The notes: a model not told the origin generated them from the letters alone. A stretch of DNA of 64,000 nucleotides from Wenjunlia tyrosinilytica (GCF_014646055.1 NZ_BMMS01000020.1:62294-126293); one strand, 5' to 3'. Shown: positions 17,939 to 27,297, counted from the stretch's first letter. Numbers and translations are program-made.

Positions 17939-17995
17939 AGTGTGACCGGCTCCGTTGCTCAGTCGACAGCATGGGCGAGCACTCACAACTGCCCA
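17939..17995 (-). promoter_or_regulatory. Triple YGAGCA promoter element (for copy C)
   Basis: Minus strand: TGGGCA (17995), TGAGTG (17985), TGAGCA (17961), -10-like CACACT (17944-17939), with the standard spacing. Confidence 0.7.
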
Positions 17996-18171
17996 CTTGG
18001 CAAGGAAGGCTCCCCTGCGTCACGGCCGACTGACGGCCACCCTTCCTTGGACAGGCCCTCGACAAGGCGGCGCCAAGACAACTCGGCAAATGTGGTGCCC
18101 CTCTCGCGCGCGGTGCGGGGCAACTCTGCACAGTTCTTCGACCGATGAGGGCTCCGGCCAGGAGGCGGACC

Positions 18172-18804
18172 TTGAACGCAGCCCACACGACCGCCTCCGT
18201 CCCTACGGCCGACGGGCGGGACACACCCGAGCCCTTGGGCACCAACTGCTCGGCGTTCTTTGTGGATGTGTACGAGCAGCACGGAACTCCCTTGCTGCGA
18301 TACGCCTCCCGCATGCTCGGAGGTGACTGGTACCGCGCCGAAGACATCCTTCAGGAGACCGCGGCTCGCGCCTGGCACCACCGCGAGCACCTGGCAACGG
18401 TGCAGGACCCCCGGCCTTGGCTGTTCACGGTGGCGCGCCGTCTTGTGATCGACCACCGCCGTGCCCTGCGGGTCCGCCCGGCAGAAGTGCCGGCCGCCGA
18501 CCAGCCCGAACTGCCAATGACGGACGACATCGACCGCACGCTTACGTCCCAGGTCGTGCTGGAGGCGCTGCGGGACCTCAGCGATCAGCACCGGGAGGTG
18601 ATCCAGCTCGTCCACTACTTCGGCTACAGCGTGGCCCAGGCCTCCGACCACTTGGGTATACCGCCGGGAACAGTCAAGTCGCGCTCCTACTACGCGCTCA
18701 GGGCGCTGAAGGAGGCGCTGATCAGCCGGGGCACGGACGGCCTCGAAGGGCTCCGTCCGGGCAGTGCCGGGCCCTCGGGCAGTCACGCGTCGCGCCGGGG
18801 ATGA
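18172..18804 (+). CDS. ECF-type RNA polymerase sigma factor
   Basis: A 210-aa sigma factor with region 2 (LLRYASRMLGGDWYRAEDIL, then QETAARAWHH and RPWLFTVARRLVIDHRRA) and region 4 (LRDLSDQHREVIQLVHYFGY, then VAQASDHLGIPPGTVKSRSY). I choose TTG 18172 because AGGAGG lies six bases before it; an ATG at 18145 in frame has no ribosome site. No zinc anti-sigma factor follows. The next gene encodes a membrane-anchored extracytoplasmic protein that could act in signalling, which is inferred only from position. Confidence 0.9.
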   Translation: MNAAHTTASVPTADGRDTPEPLGTNCSAFFVDVYEQHGTPLLRYASRMLGGDWYRAEDILQETAARAWHHREHLATVQDPRPWLFTVARRLVIDHRRALRVRPAEVPAADQPELPMTDDIDRTLTSQVVLEALRDLSDQHREVIQLVHYFGYSVAQASDHLGIPPGTVKSRSYYALRALKEALISRGTDGLEGLRPGSAGPSGSHASRRG

Positions 18805-18869
18805 TCGGACCCGGTGGGGGCTGCCGGCGCCACGGCGCAGTACCCGACTCACATGAATGGACGCAACGT

Positions 18870-19385
18870 ATGACTTACCGGGTGTCTTCGGGAAAGAGCG
18901 AGGGTCGGCCGACTCGGGCAAGCCTTTGCGGACGAGGCCGCAGGAGCCACATGCTCTTGTACAGCGTGCTCGTGACGCTCGTCGCGGGCGCGGTGATCTC
19001 GATTCCCCGGGCACCAACCGACACAGAGGAGGACGACCGTGTCAGAAGGGGTCGGATCTGCCTGTCCGCGCTCGCGCCCGGTCCGGAGCTCACCTGCGGT
19101 GACCACGGCTTCGGGGACCTGCGCTACCTCTGCCGGACCCGCGCCGATGGCGGCCAGTGCTCACGGACGAAGGCGGTGACCGTACGCAACCGCGGACAGT
19201 CCGTCGTGCATGTGCGCGCCATCAGCGGGCCACGGCAGGGCGTGCGTGAGCAGGGCGACGACCGTGCGATCATTCCTGGCCATGCGGTCACGCTTCGTCG
19301 CAGCGGCCCGGGTTACCTGTTCGACATCACCTTGCGCAACGCGGGACCTGCCCCGGCCGTACTCGAAGTGGTCCACGTGGAATAG
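18870..19385 (+). CDS. Membrane-anchored extracytoplasmic protein of unknown function, copy 1
   Basis: A 171-aa protein with one N-terminal hydrophobic anchor or signal (MLLYSVLVTLVAGAVISIP) and an exported domain of about 120 residues. The domain has four cysteines (RICLSALAPGPELTCGDHGF, RYLCRTRADGGQCSRT) and a beta-rich C-terminus (VTVRNRGQSVVHVRAI, LFDITLRNAGPAPAVLEVVH). A close paralogue lies at 26347-26859. It lies 65 bp downstream of the ECF sigma gene. The conserved motif pattern is visible; the function is unknown. Confidence 0.8.
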   Translation: MTYRVSSGKSEGRPTRASLCGRGRRSHMLLYSVLVTLVAGAVISIPRAPTDTEEDDRVRRGRICLSALAPGPELTCGDHGFGDLRYLCRTRADGGQCSRTKAVTVRNRGQSVVHVRAISGPRQGVREQGDDRAIIPGHAVTLRRSGPGYLFDITLRNAGPAPAVLEVVHVE

Positions 19386-19439
19386 ACCGCCGTAGTGTCC
19401 ACGTGGGGGCGCGGGCGGAACAGGCCACCGGAACGGCCG

Positions 19440-21737
19440 TCAGGCTCGCCGTACCGGCAGCCGGATCACGTTGTTCCCCGCGGTCGCGCTGTTCCCCCCA
19501 CTGTCCGCTCCGGCGGGCTCCTGCGGGGCGGCACCGGTCCGCGACAGCGCCGCTTCCAAGGCTGCCCTCAGCCGTTGCGAACCCGCATGGCCGGCGAGTG
19601 CACGGGCCATCCATTCACCGGCCCTGTCCACCTGGCATCTGTCCAGGCACGTGTACCCGGCCTGCAGGGCGGCGGAGGACAGTTCACGGTCGCCGACGAG
19701 CGGCCCCGCGGCGACGGCATGCTCGGCGACGGCTTCGGCATCGCTGTCCGGGCGGCCGGACAGCACCCGGTACAGCACCGCGTGCACCTCACGTACGCGG
19801 GGAGCCTTCAGGTCTGCCCGGAGGGCTTGACGGACGAGCTCGCACGGGAACCGGTAGGTGCCTGGTCCACGTGGCGTCCAGTCGGCGGACCGCACCACCA
19901 GACCTGACTCGGCGGCGGCCTCCAGACAGGCGAGCACGGCCGATCCGGGAAGGGAGGTCGTCGCCGCCAGTACCGCGACGTCCAGATCCTCTCCGGCGAC
20001 GGCAGCGGTTTCCAGCACGCGGCGCGCCCGGGGGGCAAGCGCGTGCAACCGGTCCCGGACGGCGGCTCTCACGGCGCCCGGAAGACTCAGGTGCGGGCCT
20101 GTCCGCCGAGCGGCGGGCAGCCGCAGGAGTTCGGTCAGGAGGAACGGGTTGCCGCCGGTCAAGTGGTGCAGCGCCGCGGCCTCTTCCGCGGGATGGCCGG
20201 CGGCGGCATCGGCGTCCGCGTTCGAGCGCAGCAGGTCGCGGACGTCCTCCGCGGTGAGAGGCTGGAGTTCGAGGTGTTCCGCCCCGCGGTGGTCGAGAGC
20301 AGCGAGCAGTTCCGCGGCACCGGGTGCACCGAAGCGGTCCACGGCACACACGAGGAGCGACGGCGCGTCCCGGGGCTGCGCGGACCAGGCGGCCAGTTCG
20401 TCCATCTCGGCGGCAGTGGCGTGGTGAAGGTCGTCGACCAGACGGAGAACGGGGGCACTGCTTCCCAGAACGATCGCCGGCGAATCACCGGAGCCGCTGC
20501 CGGACGGATTCTCGTGCGTGCCACGTGCGGGCAGGGGCCCGGTGACCGTGGTCCGGTCGGGAGCGGAGCCGCCCGCGGCCTGCCGCTTCGTATGTCGGAC
20601 CCAGTGCACAACGGATCCGCGCTGCTCGGCCTCGCGAGCGAGCGCTTCGAGCAAACGTGTCTTGCCCATGCCCGCGGCCCCCGAGACCACGGCCCACCTG
20701 GTGATGCCGTTGTGTGCGGCGGACAGCAGCCCTGTCAGCCGTGACAGTTCCGCCTCTCGGCCCACCGCGCGCGCGCCCGGGGACCGCATCCTGCCCGTCG
20801 CGCCGGCGACCGCCGTCACATCCGCGCTCCTCCGTTCAGTGGCCCGCAGAGCACCGGTGTCGTGCCGCAGGATCGCCATGTGCACTTGTCGCAGTGCGGG
20901 GCCCGGTTCGGTACCGAGATCCTCCGCGAGCAGGCGCCGGACGGTCTCGAAGCGGCGCAGGGCCTCTGCGGGGCGTCCGGCCAGGTAGAGACCGCGGAGC
21001 AGGACGGCCCAGGAGACCTCGCGCAGCGGGTCCCTGGCGACCATCTCCTCAGCGACCGCGATGGACCGGATGACCGCTCCCTCTTCCAGCAGCAGTCCGG
21101 CGAGCAATTCCTGGGTGGCCCAGCGAAGCTCCGACAGCCGTCTCGCCTCGCCTCGCGCGAACGACCTTTCCTCCGCGTCCGAGTACGGCCTTCCGCGCCA
21201 CAGGGCGAGGGCCCCTTCCGCCTCGGTGCGTGCCCGGGTCCAGTTGCCTTCAGCCGCCAGCGCCTTGGCCCGTTGGGCAGTGCCCTCGAACAGTGCGGTG
21301 TCGCGCTGCTCGCGTTCGACGTGCAGCGTGTAGCCCGCCGACGTATGAGTGAGGGCGGGCGTATGAGCGAGTACGCCGTCGCAAGCCCCTGGGTCGGCGG
21401 CCAGCGCGGAGCGGATTCTGCTGATGTGGGCGTGCACGCAGGACCGTGCGGCGCTCGGTGGCCGTCCGTCCCACAGGTCTTCGCAGAGGCGATCGACCGA
21501 CACCGGCCGGCAGTGCTCGGCAAGCAGCCGCAGAAGGAGAACCCGACGCTGCGGCGGGCCGAGCGCCACCGAGCCCGCGGGCCCGTGCACCCTCAAGGGA
21601 CCCAGCACATCGAAAAGCCACCTTCCGGGAGCCGGGGCGTCCAGGGCCGTCTCGTACTCGGGCGGCCGCGAGCCGAAGGCCTGCTCCCGAACGCTTCCCA
21701 CCCCTGATCGTCCTCCCCGTGGAGGGATCCGTGTCAT
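19440..21737 (-). CDS. SARP-type regulator with BTAD and P-loop ATPase domains
   Basis: A 765-aa transcriptional activator of the AfsR/large-SARP class. Domains in order: OmpR-like winged HTH (about residues 40-130: FDVLGPLRVHG, VSVDRLCEDLWDGRPP), bacterial transcriptional activation domain (to about 290), then an NTPase with Walker A VVSGAAGMGKTRLLEAL and Walker B LRLVDDLHHA. The C-terminus is a helical region without clear TPRs. ATG 21737 has AGGAG eight bases upstream; an in-frame ATG at 21776 overlaps the predicted -10 and is unlikely. Its promoter carries the triple YGAGCA element, so it may autoregulate or sit in the same regulon as the secreted proteins. Confidence 0.92.
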   Translation of the reverse strand: MTRIPPRGGRSGVGSVREQAFGSRPPEYETALDAPAPGRWLFDVLGPLRVHGPAGSVALGPPQRRVLLLRLLAEHCRPVSVDRLCEDLWDGRPPSAARSCVHAHISRIRSALAADPGACDGVLAHTPALTHTSAGYTLHVEREQRDTALFEGTAQRAKALAAEGNWTRARTEAEGALALWRGRPYSDAEERSFARGEARRLSELRWATQELLAGLLLEEGAVIRSIAVAEEMVARDPLREVSWAVLLRGLYLAGRPAEALRRFETVRRLLAEDLGTEPGPALRQVHMAILRHDTGALRATERRSADVTAVAGATGRMRSPGARAVGREAELSRLTGLLSAAHNGITRWAVVSGAAGMGKTRLLEALAREAEQRGSVVHWVRHTKRQAAGGSAPDRTTVTGPLPARGTHENPSGSGSGDSPAIVLGSSAPVLRLVDDLHHATAAEMDELAAWSAQPRDAPSLLVCAVDRFGAPGAAELLAALDHRGAEHLELQPLTAEDVRDLLRSNADADAAAGHPAEEAAALHHLTGGNPFLLTELLRLPAARRTGPHLSLPGAVRAAVRDRLHALAPRARRVLETAAVAGEDLDVAVLAATTSLPGSAVLACLEAAAESGLVVRSADWTPRGPGTYRFPCELVRQALRADLKAPRVREVHAVLYRVLSGRPDSDAEAVAEHAVAAGPLVGDRELSSAALQAGYTCLDRCQVDRAGEWMARALAGHAGSQRLRAALEAALSRTGAAPQEPAGADSGGNSATAGNNVIRLPVRRA

Positions 21738-21774
21738 CCGCACTGCTCCTGTCTCAAAGCGGAACCGACGGCTC

Positions 21775-21831
21775 ATGCTGCTGCGAGTGGCTGCTCACCC
21801 GGGAGCCCACCGATCTGATCACTACTGCTCA
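21775..21831 (-). promoter_or_regulatory. Triple YGAGCA promoter element (for the SARP gene)
   Basis: Minus strand: TGAGCA (21831), TGATCA (21821), TGAGCA (21797), -10-like CAGCAT (21780-21775), with the standard spacing. A diverged copy including the downstream leader lies at 50922-50978. Confidence 0.75.
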
Positions 21832-22074
21832 GTCCGGTCCGGAATCGGCCTTGAGGGAGCCACTCCATGGAGACTGACGTGGCGGCTCCGCTCACACCGC
21901 CGAGTTGTTGTGGGCATGGGTGATCAGTACTTCGAGCGGACTATGAGCAGGCGCCCGTGCCACTTTGAGCCTGAACAACGCCGGACGCGAATTGGCGGGA
22001 GTCCGGCGCCGGTGCGGCCCGTGGGCGGCGGAGCCCCGTTGGGGGCGGGTGGTCCGCCAAGACCCCCACGCAAC

Positions 22075-22106
22075 CCGCCTTCCATAAGCGTTCTTATGGA
22101 AGGCGG
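22075..22106. repeat. Perfect 14-bp inverted repeat upstream of the DJ-1 operon
   Basis: CCGCCTTCCATAAG-CGTT-CTTATGGAAGGCGG. It lies about 120 bp before the DJ-1 gene and could be an operator, attenuator or terminator; the AT-rich middle favours a protein-binding site. Confidence 0.55.
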
Positions 22107-22224
22107 TGGGTATGTGGGACGGGCCTGATGGAGGCTGACGTTGTCACGAACGCCGCGGCACCAGGTCGCGACTCCGGCAGCGCACTGTGCTGCCGGCAAC
22201 ACTTCTGAGAAGAGCAGGCATTCG

Positions 22225-22929
22225 ATGTCGAAGATACTGATGGTCGTCTCCAGCGCGGACTCGCTGAAGCTGGCCGACGGCTCGGTCCACCCCACCGGCT
22301 ACTGGGCAGAGGAGGTCGCCGCCTCGCACAAGGTGCTGCGTAACGGCGGCGCCCAGGTGGACATCGCCACCCCCGGCGGTGTCCGGCCGACCGTCGACGC
22401 GATCAGCTTGGACGGGCGCGGCGGCGTGGCCGAGAGGGATGCCGAGGAATTCCGCGCGTACCTCGCCTCGATCGCGGATCAGATCACCTCGCCTCTGGCC
22501 CTGTCCGATGTCCGCGCCGGTGACTACGACGCGATCTACATCCCTGGCGGCCACGCTCCGATGGCCGACCTCGCCCAGGACGCCGGGCTCGGCCGACTGC
22601 TCAATGAGGCGAACGCCCAGGGCAAGGCGGTGGCTGCCCTCTGCCACGGTGTCGCTGCCCTGCTGAGCAGCACCACCTCGGACGGTGGCTTCACCTTCGC
22701 CGGCCGCCACCTCACGTCCTTCACCGATGAGGAAGAGCGCCAGGGTGGCCTGGGCGACAACACGCCGTTCTTCGTCGAATCGCGACTGCGCGAGCGCGGT
22801 GCCGTCCTCGACACCGGCGCGGCCTGGAGCAGCAAGGTCGTCGAGGACGGCAACCTGATCACGGGCCAGAACCCGCAGTCCAGCACCGCCACGGCGCAGG
22901 CCGTCCTGAAGGCCCTCGCCGGCAACTGA
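22225..22929 (+). CDS. DJ-1/PfpI family protein (Hsp31-like glyoxalase/deglycase)
   Basis: A 234-aa protein of the ThiJ/PfpI superfamily. It has a Rossmann-like start (KILMVVSSAD), the nucleophile-elbow Cys in VAALCHGVAALL, and an acidic residue earlier in IYIPGGHAPMADL. The length and TGYWAEEVAASH match the Hsp31-type branch, which converts methylglyoxal to lactate or repairs glycated groups. First gene of a same-strand run with a VOC-family gene, which supports a reactive-carbonyl detoxification role (inferred). The ATG at 22225 begins the homology. Confidence 0.9.
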   Translation: MSKILMVVSSADSLKLADGSVHPTGYWAEEVAASHKVLRNGGAQVDIATPGGVRPTVDAISLDGRGGVAERDAEEFRAYLASIADQITSPLALSDVRAGDYDAIYIPGGHAPMADLAQDAGLGRLLNEANAQGKAVAALCHGVAALLSSTTSDGGFTFAGRHLTSFTDEEERQGGLGDNTPFFVESRLRERGAVLDTGAAWSSKVVEDGNLITGQNPQSSTATAQAVLKALAGN

Positions 22930-23064
22930 GGCAGGAGGCTCCCACCACTCATCCCACGGTCGGGGCGGCGCGGCCACGCCAGTGCGGCGCCCCGTGTCCA
23001 TGGCCAGTGGCCACCGCAGCTCCGTTTCCTCGAAGAACTCGGACCCCGACGACAAGGAACACTC

Positions 23065-23535
23065 GTGACCAGTCCAGTCCTGAATCGAGGCCTCGACCAC
23101 ATCGCTCTTCGCGTCTATGACTTGGAGGCCTCGGTGGAGTTCTACACCGAGGTCCTCGGTTTCCGTCTTGTTCGGGAATGGAGCGTGCCGCAGCGTGGTG
23201 TGCACCGAGCCGTCTTCCTCGATGCCGGCGATGACCGGCTCATTGAGCTGTTCGATGCCGAGTCGACGCCGCCCGGTGGTTCGCCACAGGCGTTGGACCC
23301 GGCGCGCAGGCCCGGCGATGTGGAGCGCGGCCGCGTGGCGGCGCTGGTCCACTTCGCGATCCGTACCGACGAGTGCGCGGCGCTCTTCGACAAGGCTGTC
23401 GCGGCCGGAGCCCGCCCACTGGGAGAACCGACCTCGATCACGACGGTGGGCGAGAACCCGATGAGCTTCCAGGCGGCCTTTGTCCACGGGCCGAACGACG
23501 AAGTCATCGAGTTCATCGACCGCCAGGGCATGTAA
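23065..23535 (+). CDS. Glyoxalase/VOC superfamily protein
   Basis: A 156-aa vicinal-oxygen-chelate protein with two beta-alpha-beta-beta-beta modules. Likely metal ligands lie in GLDHIALRV (His), LIELF (Glu), VHFAIR (His) and EVIEFID (Glu). Begins with GTG. It follows the DJ-1 gene by 135 bp and precedes the beta-propeller gene by 12 bp. Substrate unknown; a lactoylglutathione-lyase-like or dioxygenase-like role fits. Confidence 0.88.
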   Translation: MTSPVLNRGLDHIALRVYDLEASVEFYTEVLGFRLVREWSVPQRGVHRAVFLDAGDDRLIELFDAESTPPGGSPQALDPARRPGDVERGRVAALVHFAIRTDECAALFDKAVAAGARPLGEPTSITTVGENPMSFQAAFVHGPNDEVIEFIDRQGM

Positions 23536-23547
23536 GGACGATCAGCC

Positions 23548-24633
23548 GTGACTGACGACTCCGGGACCCGGCGTCCCGTACTCGCGGTGGTTACCTCCAC
23601 TGGTGAGGCCGTTCGCTTCTTCGACGGCCTGACGTATCAGCCCCTCGGTGACCTCTCGGTGGCAGCCCAGCCGCACGAGATGGCCATCGACCACGCAGCC
23701 GGACTCCTGTACGTGTCGCACACCTACCGCTCCGGGGTGTACACCGCGCCGGGAGAGAAAGCGCACGAGATCACCGTCATCGACCCGTTCCTGCGCACCG
23801 TTGTCGATGTTGTCTCCCTCGCCCCCGAGGAGGCACCTCACGGCCTCGCCCTCGACACGGACCGCGGGGTCCTGTACGTGACCGTCGAAGCCGGTCCGGC
23901 GGGCGGCGGAGCCTTGGTCGCACTCGACACGACCACCCGCAAACCGGTCCAGCGCATCGAGGTCGGGGCACGAGGACCACACTGGGTCGCGGTCACGCCC
24001 GACGGCCGCAAGGGCTATGCCACCAGCAAGGCCGATCCGTTCGTCTCTGTCCTCGACCTGGCCCTGGGCGTCCTGATCGGGCGGATCCCCGCACCGTACG
24101 GAACCGAGGAGATCGCTGTCTCCCCGGACGGCCGCCACGCATACGCGGCGGGAATGGCCCTCCACTACGACGCCGCGAAGGCGGGCCCTGCCGCTCCCAC
24201 GTTGCTGGTGATCGACACCTCGAACGACCAGGTCTCCGGGCGCATCCCGCTGGACGGCCCTGCCTGCCCGGTCCACGTCGCCGCCGACGGACGCGTCCTC
24301 GCCGGCCTCGCTCTCACAGACGACGAGGGAGACCCTGCACCGGGACAGCTCGCGGTCTATTCGCCCGGTGACACACCCAGCACGTTCAACCACCAATTCA
24401 GTGAACCAGTCGGGCAGGTGCCGATCACCATCCGCACCACGCCGGACGGCAGCCGAGCGTTCGTTGCCAATCTGCGCTCGGGCAACGTGAGCGTGATCGA
24501 CCTGGCATCCGGCGCCACGCTGCGGGTTCTCGACATCGACTCCGGGGACCCGTTCAGGACCCAGGGCGCTCACGGCATCGCCTACCTGCCGGCAGACGCC
24601 TGCCGACCGAACAAGGGAGACCGTCCCTCATGA
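23548..24633 (+). CDS. YncE-like seven-bladed beta-propeller protein
   Basis: A 361-aa protein built of repeated propeller blades with the YVTN/YncE pattern (LLYVSHTYRSG, VLYVTVEAGPAG, GYATSKADPFVSVLDL, RAFVANLRSGNVSVIDL). No signal peptide is evident, so it is probably cytoplasmic, unlike many family members. GTG start at 23548. Its stop overlaps the next ATG (ATGA). It may bind a small molecule or act as a lactonase-like enzyme; not determinable. Confidence 0.85.
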   Translation: MTDDSGTRRPVLAVVTSTGEAVRFFDGLTYQPLGDLSVAAQPHEMAIDHAAGLLYVSHTYRSGVYTAPGEKAHEITVIDPFLRTVVDVVSLAPEEAPHGLALDTDRGVLYVTVEAGPAGGGALVALDTTTRKPVQRIEVGARGPHWVAVTPDGRKGYATSKADPFVSVLDLALGVLIGRIPAPYGTEEIAVSPDGRHAYAAGMALHYDAAKAGPAAPTLLVIDTSNDQVSGRIPLDGPACPVHVAADGRVLAGLALTDDEGDPAPGQLAVYSPGDTPSTFNHQFSEPVGQVPITIRTTPDGSRAFVANLRSGNVSVIDLASGATLRVLDIDSGDPFRTQGAHGIAYLPADACRPNKGDRPS

Positions 24634-24983
24634 CCAGAAGTCCCGAAGAGACGTTCCAGGACCATGTCCGCGCGCTCGGCTCAGGTGACCTGGAGGCGAT
24701 CGCCGCCAACTTCACCGAAGACGCCGTCTTCATCACCCGGTCCGGAATCCTGCGTGGCCGTGAAGGCGTGAAGCAGGGCATCGGTGCCGTGCTGCGGGAG
24801 TTGCCGAACGCCACATGGCATCCAAAGAACCCGCAGTTCGCCGGAGAGGTCCTTTTCCTGGAATGGGCCGCCACGGCCGACGAGGCCCGGGTGGAAGACG
24901 GCGTTGACACCTTCGTCTTCCGCGATGGTCTGATCCACGCGCAGACGGTGCGGTACACCCTGCTCAAGAGCAGCGATCGCTGA
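24630..24983 (+). CDS. SnoaL-like (NTF2-fold) protein
   Basis: A 117-aa protein with the cone-shaped NTF2 fold typical of SnoaL-like polyketide cyclases and ketosteroid-isomerase relatives: an N-terminal helix (FQDHVRALGSGDLEAIAANF), FTEDAVFIT, GREGVKQ, then FVFRDGLIHAQTVRYTL. Overlaps the upstream gene by 4 nt, so it is translationally coupled. Last gene of the 22.2-25.0 kb operon. A catalytic role is uncertain. Confidence 0.85.
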   Translation: MTRSPEETFQDHVRALGSGDLEAIAANFTEDAVFITRSGILRGREGVKQGIGAVLRELPNATWHPKNPQFAGEVLFLEWAATADEARVEDGVDTFVFRDGLIHAQTVRYTLLKSSDR

Positions 24984-25250
24984 GCCTCGCCGTACAGCTC
25001 TCCTGGTCCGGTACGCACACGGCCCCGGCCAGGTCCGACCCCGCAAGGCCCCTGACATGGACAAGGAGACCATCGCGTCCGCCGCGCGCCTGCCTCGTGC
25101 AGGCGAGGGGCAGGGGCAGCCCTGGTTTTTCTCGCCGTTGTGCTCGAGGTGACCGGGGCGTCCAGGACACGTTGGCGCCCCTCGGCCGCACGTACCCATA
25201 TGCGCGCCTTCCGAGTACGAGCGGCACCGCCGCGCCCCCGGCGTCAGAAA

Positions 25251-26057
25251 TTACCTGATGGCGACGACTTCGAGATAGCGGGAGCGGACAACGACGGTGT
25301 CGGCGCCCGACTCGTTCGCGTTGTTGATGACTTCGGTGAAGTCCGCCGTAAGTGCGCGCTGCCCGCCCATGTCGAGCAGGCTGAAGGCCCGGTTCACGGG
25401 GCCGAAATTGTTGCGGAAGTACTCCACAAAGGCGTTCGTCGAGGCGAAACGGAACGTCCAGTGCCGCTCCGCGGTGTCTATTGAGGTGACGTGCCGACCC
25501 AGAAGGCGGTGGATGTGCGGCTCGGTTCCCCATTCGGTCGGTGAGGGGGTTGCGGGCGCCGACGGCGCGTATTCGCGCACGAGACCGAACACCTGGCCCA
25601 TAAAGCCGTCCGGAGTCCAGTTGGCGAGTCCGATCCGGCCGCCGGGGCGCAGGACGCGGGCCAACTCGTGGGCCGCTCGTTGCTGATCGGGAACGAACAT
25701 TACTCCGAAGACGGAGAGGACCGTGTCGAAGGAGGCGTCCGCATAGGGCAGCCGTTCCGCGTCTCCCACCTCGAATGTCACCTCCAGCCGATCAGCCGCG
25801 GCGCGCACCTTGGCCTGCTGCACCAGCTCCGGTACGAAGTCGAGACCGGTGACGACTGCCATGCGCCGCGCCGCGGCGAGGGCGGCGTTGCCGCTGCCTG
25901 ACGCCACGTCGAGGACGCGGCGTCCGGGCACGATGCCTACTGACTCACACAGTGACTCGCTCACCAGGATCCACAGGTTGCCGATCCGGGCGTAGTCACC
26001 GCTCGCCCATGTCTGCTGCCTGCCGGTGTCGGCGGAGCGGTTGCTTTCCGCTGTCAT
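25251..26057 (-). CDS. Class I SAM-dependent methyltransferase
   Basis: A 268-aa methyltransferase of the UbiE/Methyltransf_11 type. Motif I is RRVLDVASGSGNAALAAARR, the acidic residue after strand 2 is in VTGLDFVPEL, motif II is GDAERLPYADASFDTVLSVF, and motif III is VLRPGGRIGLANW. Substrate unknown. The 25.0-25.25 kb intergenic stretch contains only a weak CGCCTGC/GCAGGCG hairpin. Confidence 0.92.
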   Translation of the reverse strand: MTAESNRSADTGRQQTWASGDYARIGNLWILVSESLCESVGIVPGRRVLDVASGSGNAALAAARRMAVVTGLDFVPELVQQAKVRAAADRLEVTFEVGDAERLPYADASFDTVLSVFGVMFVPDQQRAAHELARVLRPGGRIGLANWTPDGFMGQVFGLVREYAPSAPATPSPTEWGTEPHIHRLLGRHVTSIDTAERHWTFRFASTNAFVEYFRNNFGPVNRAFSLLDMGGQRALTADFTEVINNANESGADTVVVRSRYLEVVAIR

Positions 26058-26259
26058 GTACTGCCTCCGTAGATCGTCGGGGCCGAAGGATCTCGATCCA
26101 CCGGGCTCGCCAGCCGGCCGTCAGGCATTCGTTGTCCCCTGATGACCGTGGTTCACGAGCGGCGCCCCGGCGATGTGGTGGGGGTCGAGGTAGGCCGAGC
26201 GCACCGGTAAGCCGCCCACGCGGCTCCGGTCGCCGGGTCAGTGCTCATTCGCGTCCGGC

Positions 26260-26295
26260 GCGTACGCGGGGCGGTTCCACCGCCGCCCCGTACGC
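26260..26295 (-). terminator. Hairpin terminator
   Basis: GCGTAC...GTACGC enclosing GGGGCGG/CCGCCCC with a small bulge, between the membrane-anchored protein gene and the methyltransferase gene. The rest of 26058-26346 shows nothing. Confidence 0.5.
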
Positions 26296-26346
26296 GGTCC
26301 GGATCCCGGACCGCTTCCACCTCCGGCTCATAGGCCGCCGTGATGG

Positions 26347-26859
26347 CTACTCCAAGTGGACCACTTCGATCGCGGCCGGGGCGGATCCTGCATTGCGTAA
26401 GGTGATGTCCAAGAGGAAACCCGACCTGCCGGGGCGGAGGTTGAGCATGCGACCGGGAGCGACGGCACGGTCGGCACCCCGTTCACGAGCGCCCTGCCGT
26501 GGGGCGCTGATGGCCCTCACGTGGACGACGGACCGTCCGTTGTTGCGTACGGTCACCGCCTCCGTCCGCGAGCACAGGCCGGCATCGGCGTGCGTCCGGC
26601 AGACGTAGCGGAGGTCTCCGAACCCGTAGGTACCGCACGAGAGCTCCCTGCCCGGCGCGAGTGCGCGGCAGATCCGGCCCTCGCCGACACGGTTGTCCTT
26701 CACCGCGTCGGCCGGTGTCCGGGGGATCGCGATCACAATCCCTGCGACGAGCGTCGCGAGCGCGCTGTACAACGGCAGGCGACTCATGAGGCACCGCCCG
26801 GCGAGGCGCACCGGGGCGGCTTGGCCCTCACCCGTCACCGACAACAGCCTGTATGTCAT
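26347..26859 (-). CDS. Membrane-anchored extracytoplasmic protein of unknown function, copy 2
   Basis: A 170-aa paralogue of the protein at 18870-19385. It has the same MTYR start, an anchor (LYSALATLVAGIVIAIP), four cysteines (RICRALAPGRELSCGTYGFG, RYVCRTHADAGLCSRT) and the C-terminus LLDITLRNAGSAPAAIEVVH. No ECF sigma gene accompanies this copy. GAAGGGA precedes the ATG. An orphan-looking triple-repeat promoter lies about 440 bp upstream; whether it drives this gene is unclear. Confidence 0.8.
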   Translation of the reverse strand: MTYRLLSVTGEGQAAPVRLAGRCLMSRLPLYSALATLVAGIVIAIPRTPADAVKDNRVGEGRICRALAPGRELSCGTYGFGDLRYVCRTHADAGLCSRTEAVTVRNNGRSVVHVRAISAPRQGARERGADRAVAPGRMLNLRPGRSGFLLDITLRNAGSAPAAIEVVHLE

Positions 26860-27297
26860 GCGTAGTGGCTTCCCTTCGCTGGGATGGCTGCCTGTCGACA
26901 AGGGTCGTGTCGCTGCCAACGGCTCGTGGTCCGGGTGGCGGGGAACCCCCGTGCAGCGCCGTACCGGACCGGTGTCTGCACCATGCGGCACAGAGGCCGT
27001 GGCACAGTCGGCCGGCGGCGCCTGCGCCGACGGACCATCATGATCTCTATTGACGCTCAGGCCCCCCTCGCGATCGGCCGAGGCCGTGATCGTCCGGTCC
27101 GTGCCGGCGTTACCTCGCCCTATCCGATGGATGTCCACTGCATGCTGGTGGCCGCCGACGAGGTGGAGTCGACCTGGACCGGCCAGTAGAGGTCCCCGGC
27201 CGCATCACCCGGGCCTGGATCTGCCGCAGTCCCGGGTGATGGCTTCCTCGCGTGTGCGCACGTGCGGGACGGTCCCGCGTGGAGGATGACGGCGCTG
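26860..27297. other. About 440-bp stretch without a supportable gene
   Basis: Lies between the copy 2 membrane protein and the promoter element at 27298. A GCGGGAC-CG-TCCCGC hairpin sits at about 27265, right after the promoter. No motif-bearing frame was seen. Confidence 0.4.
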
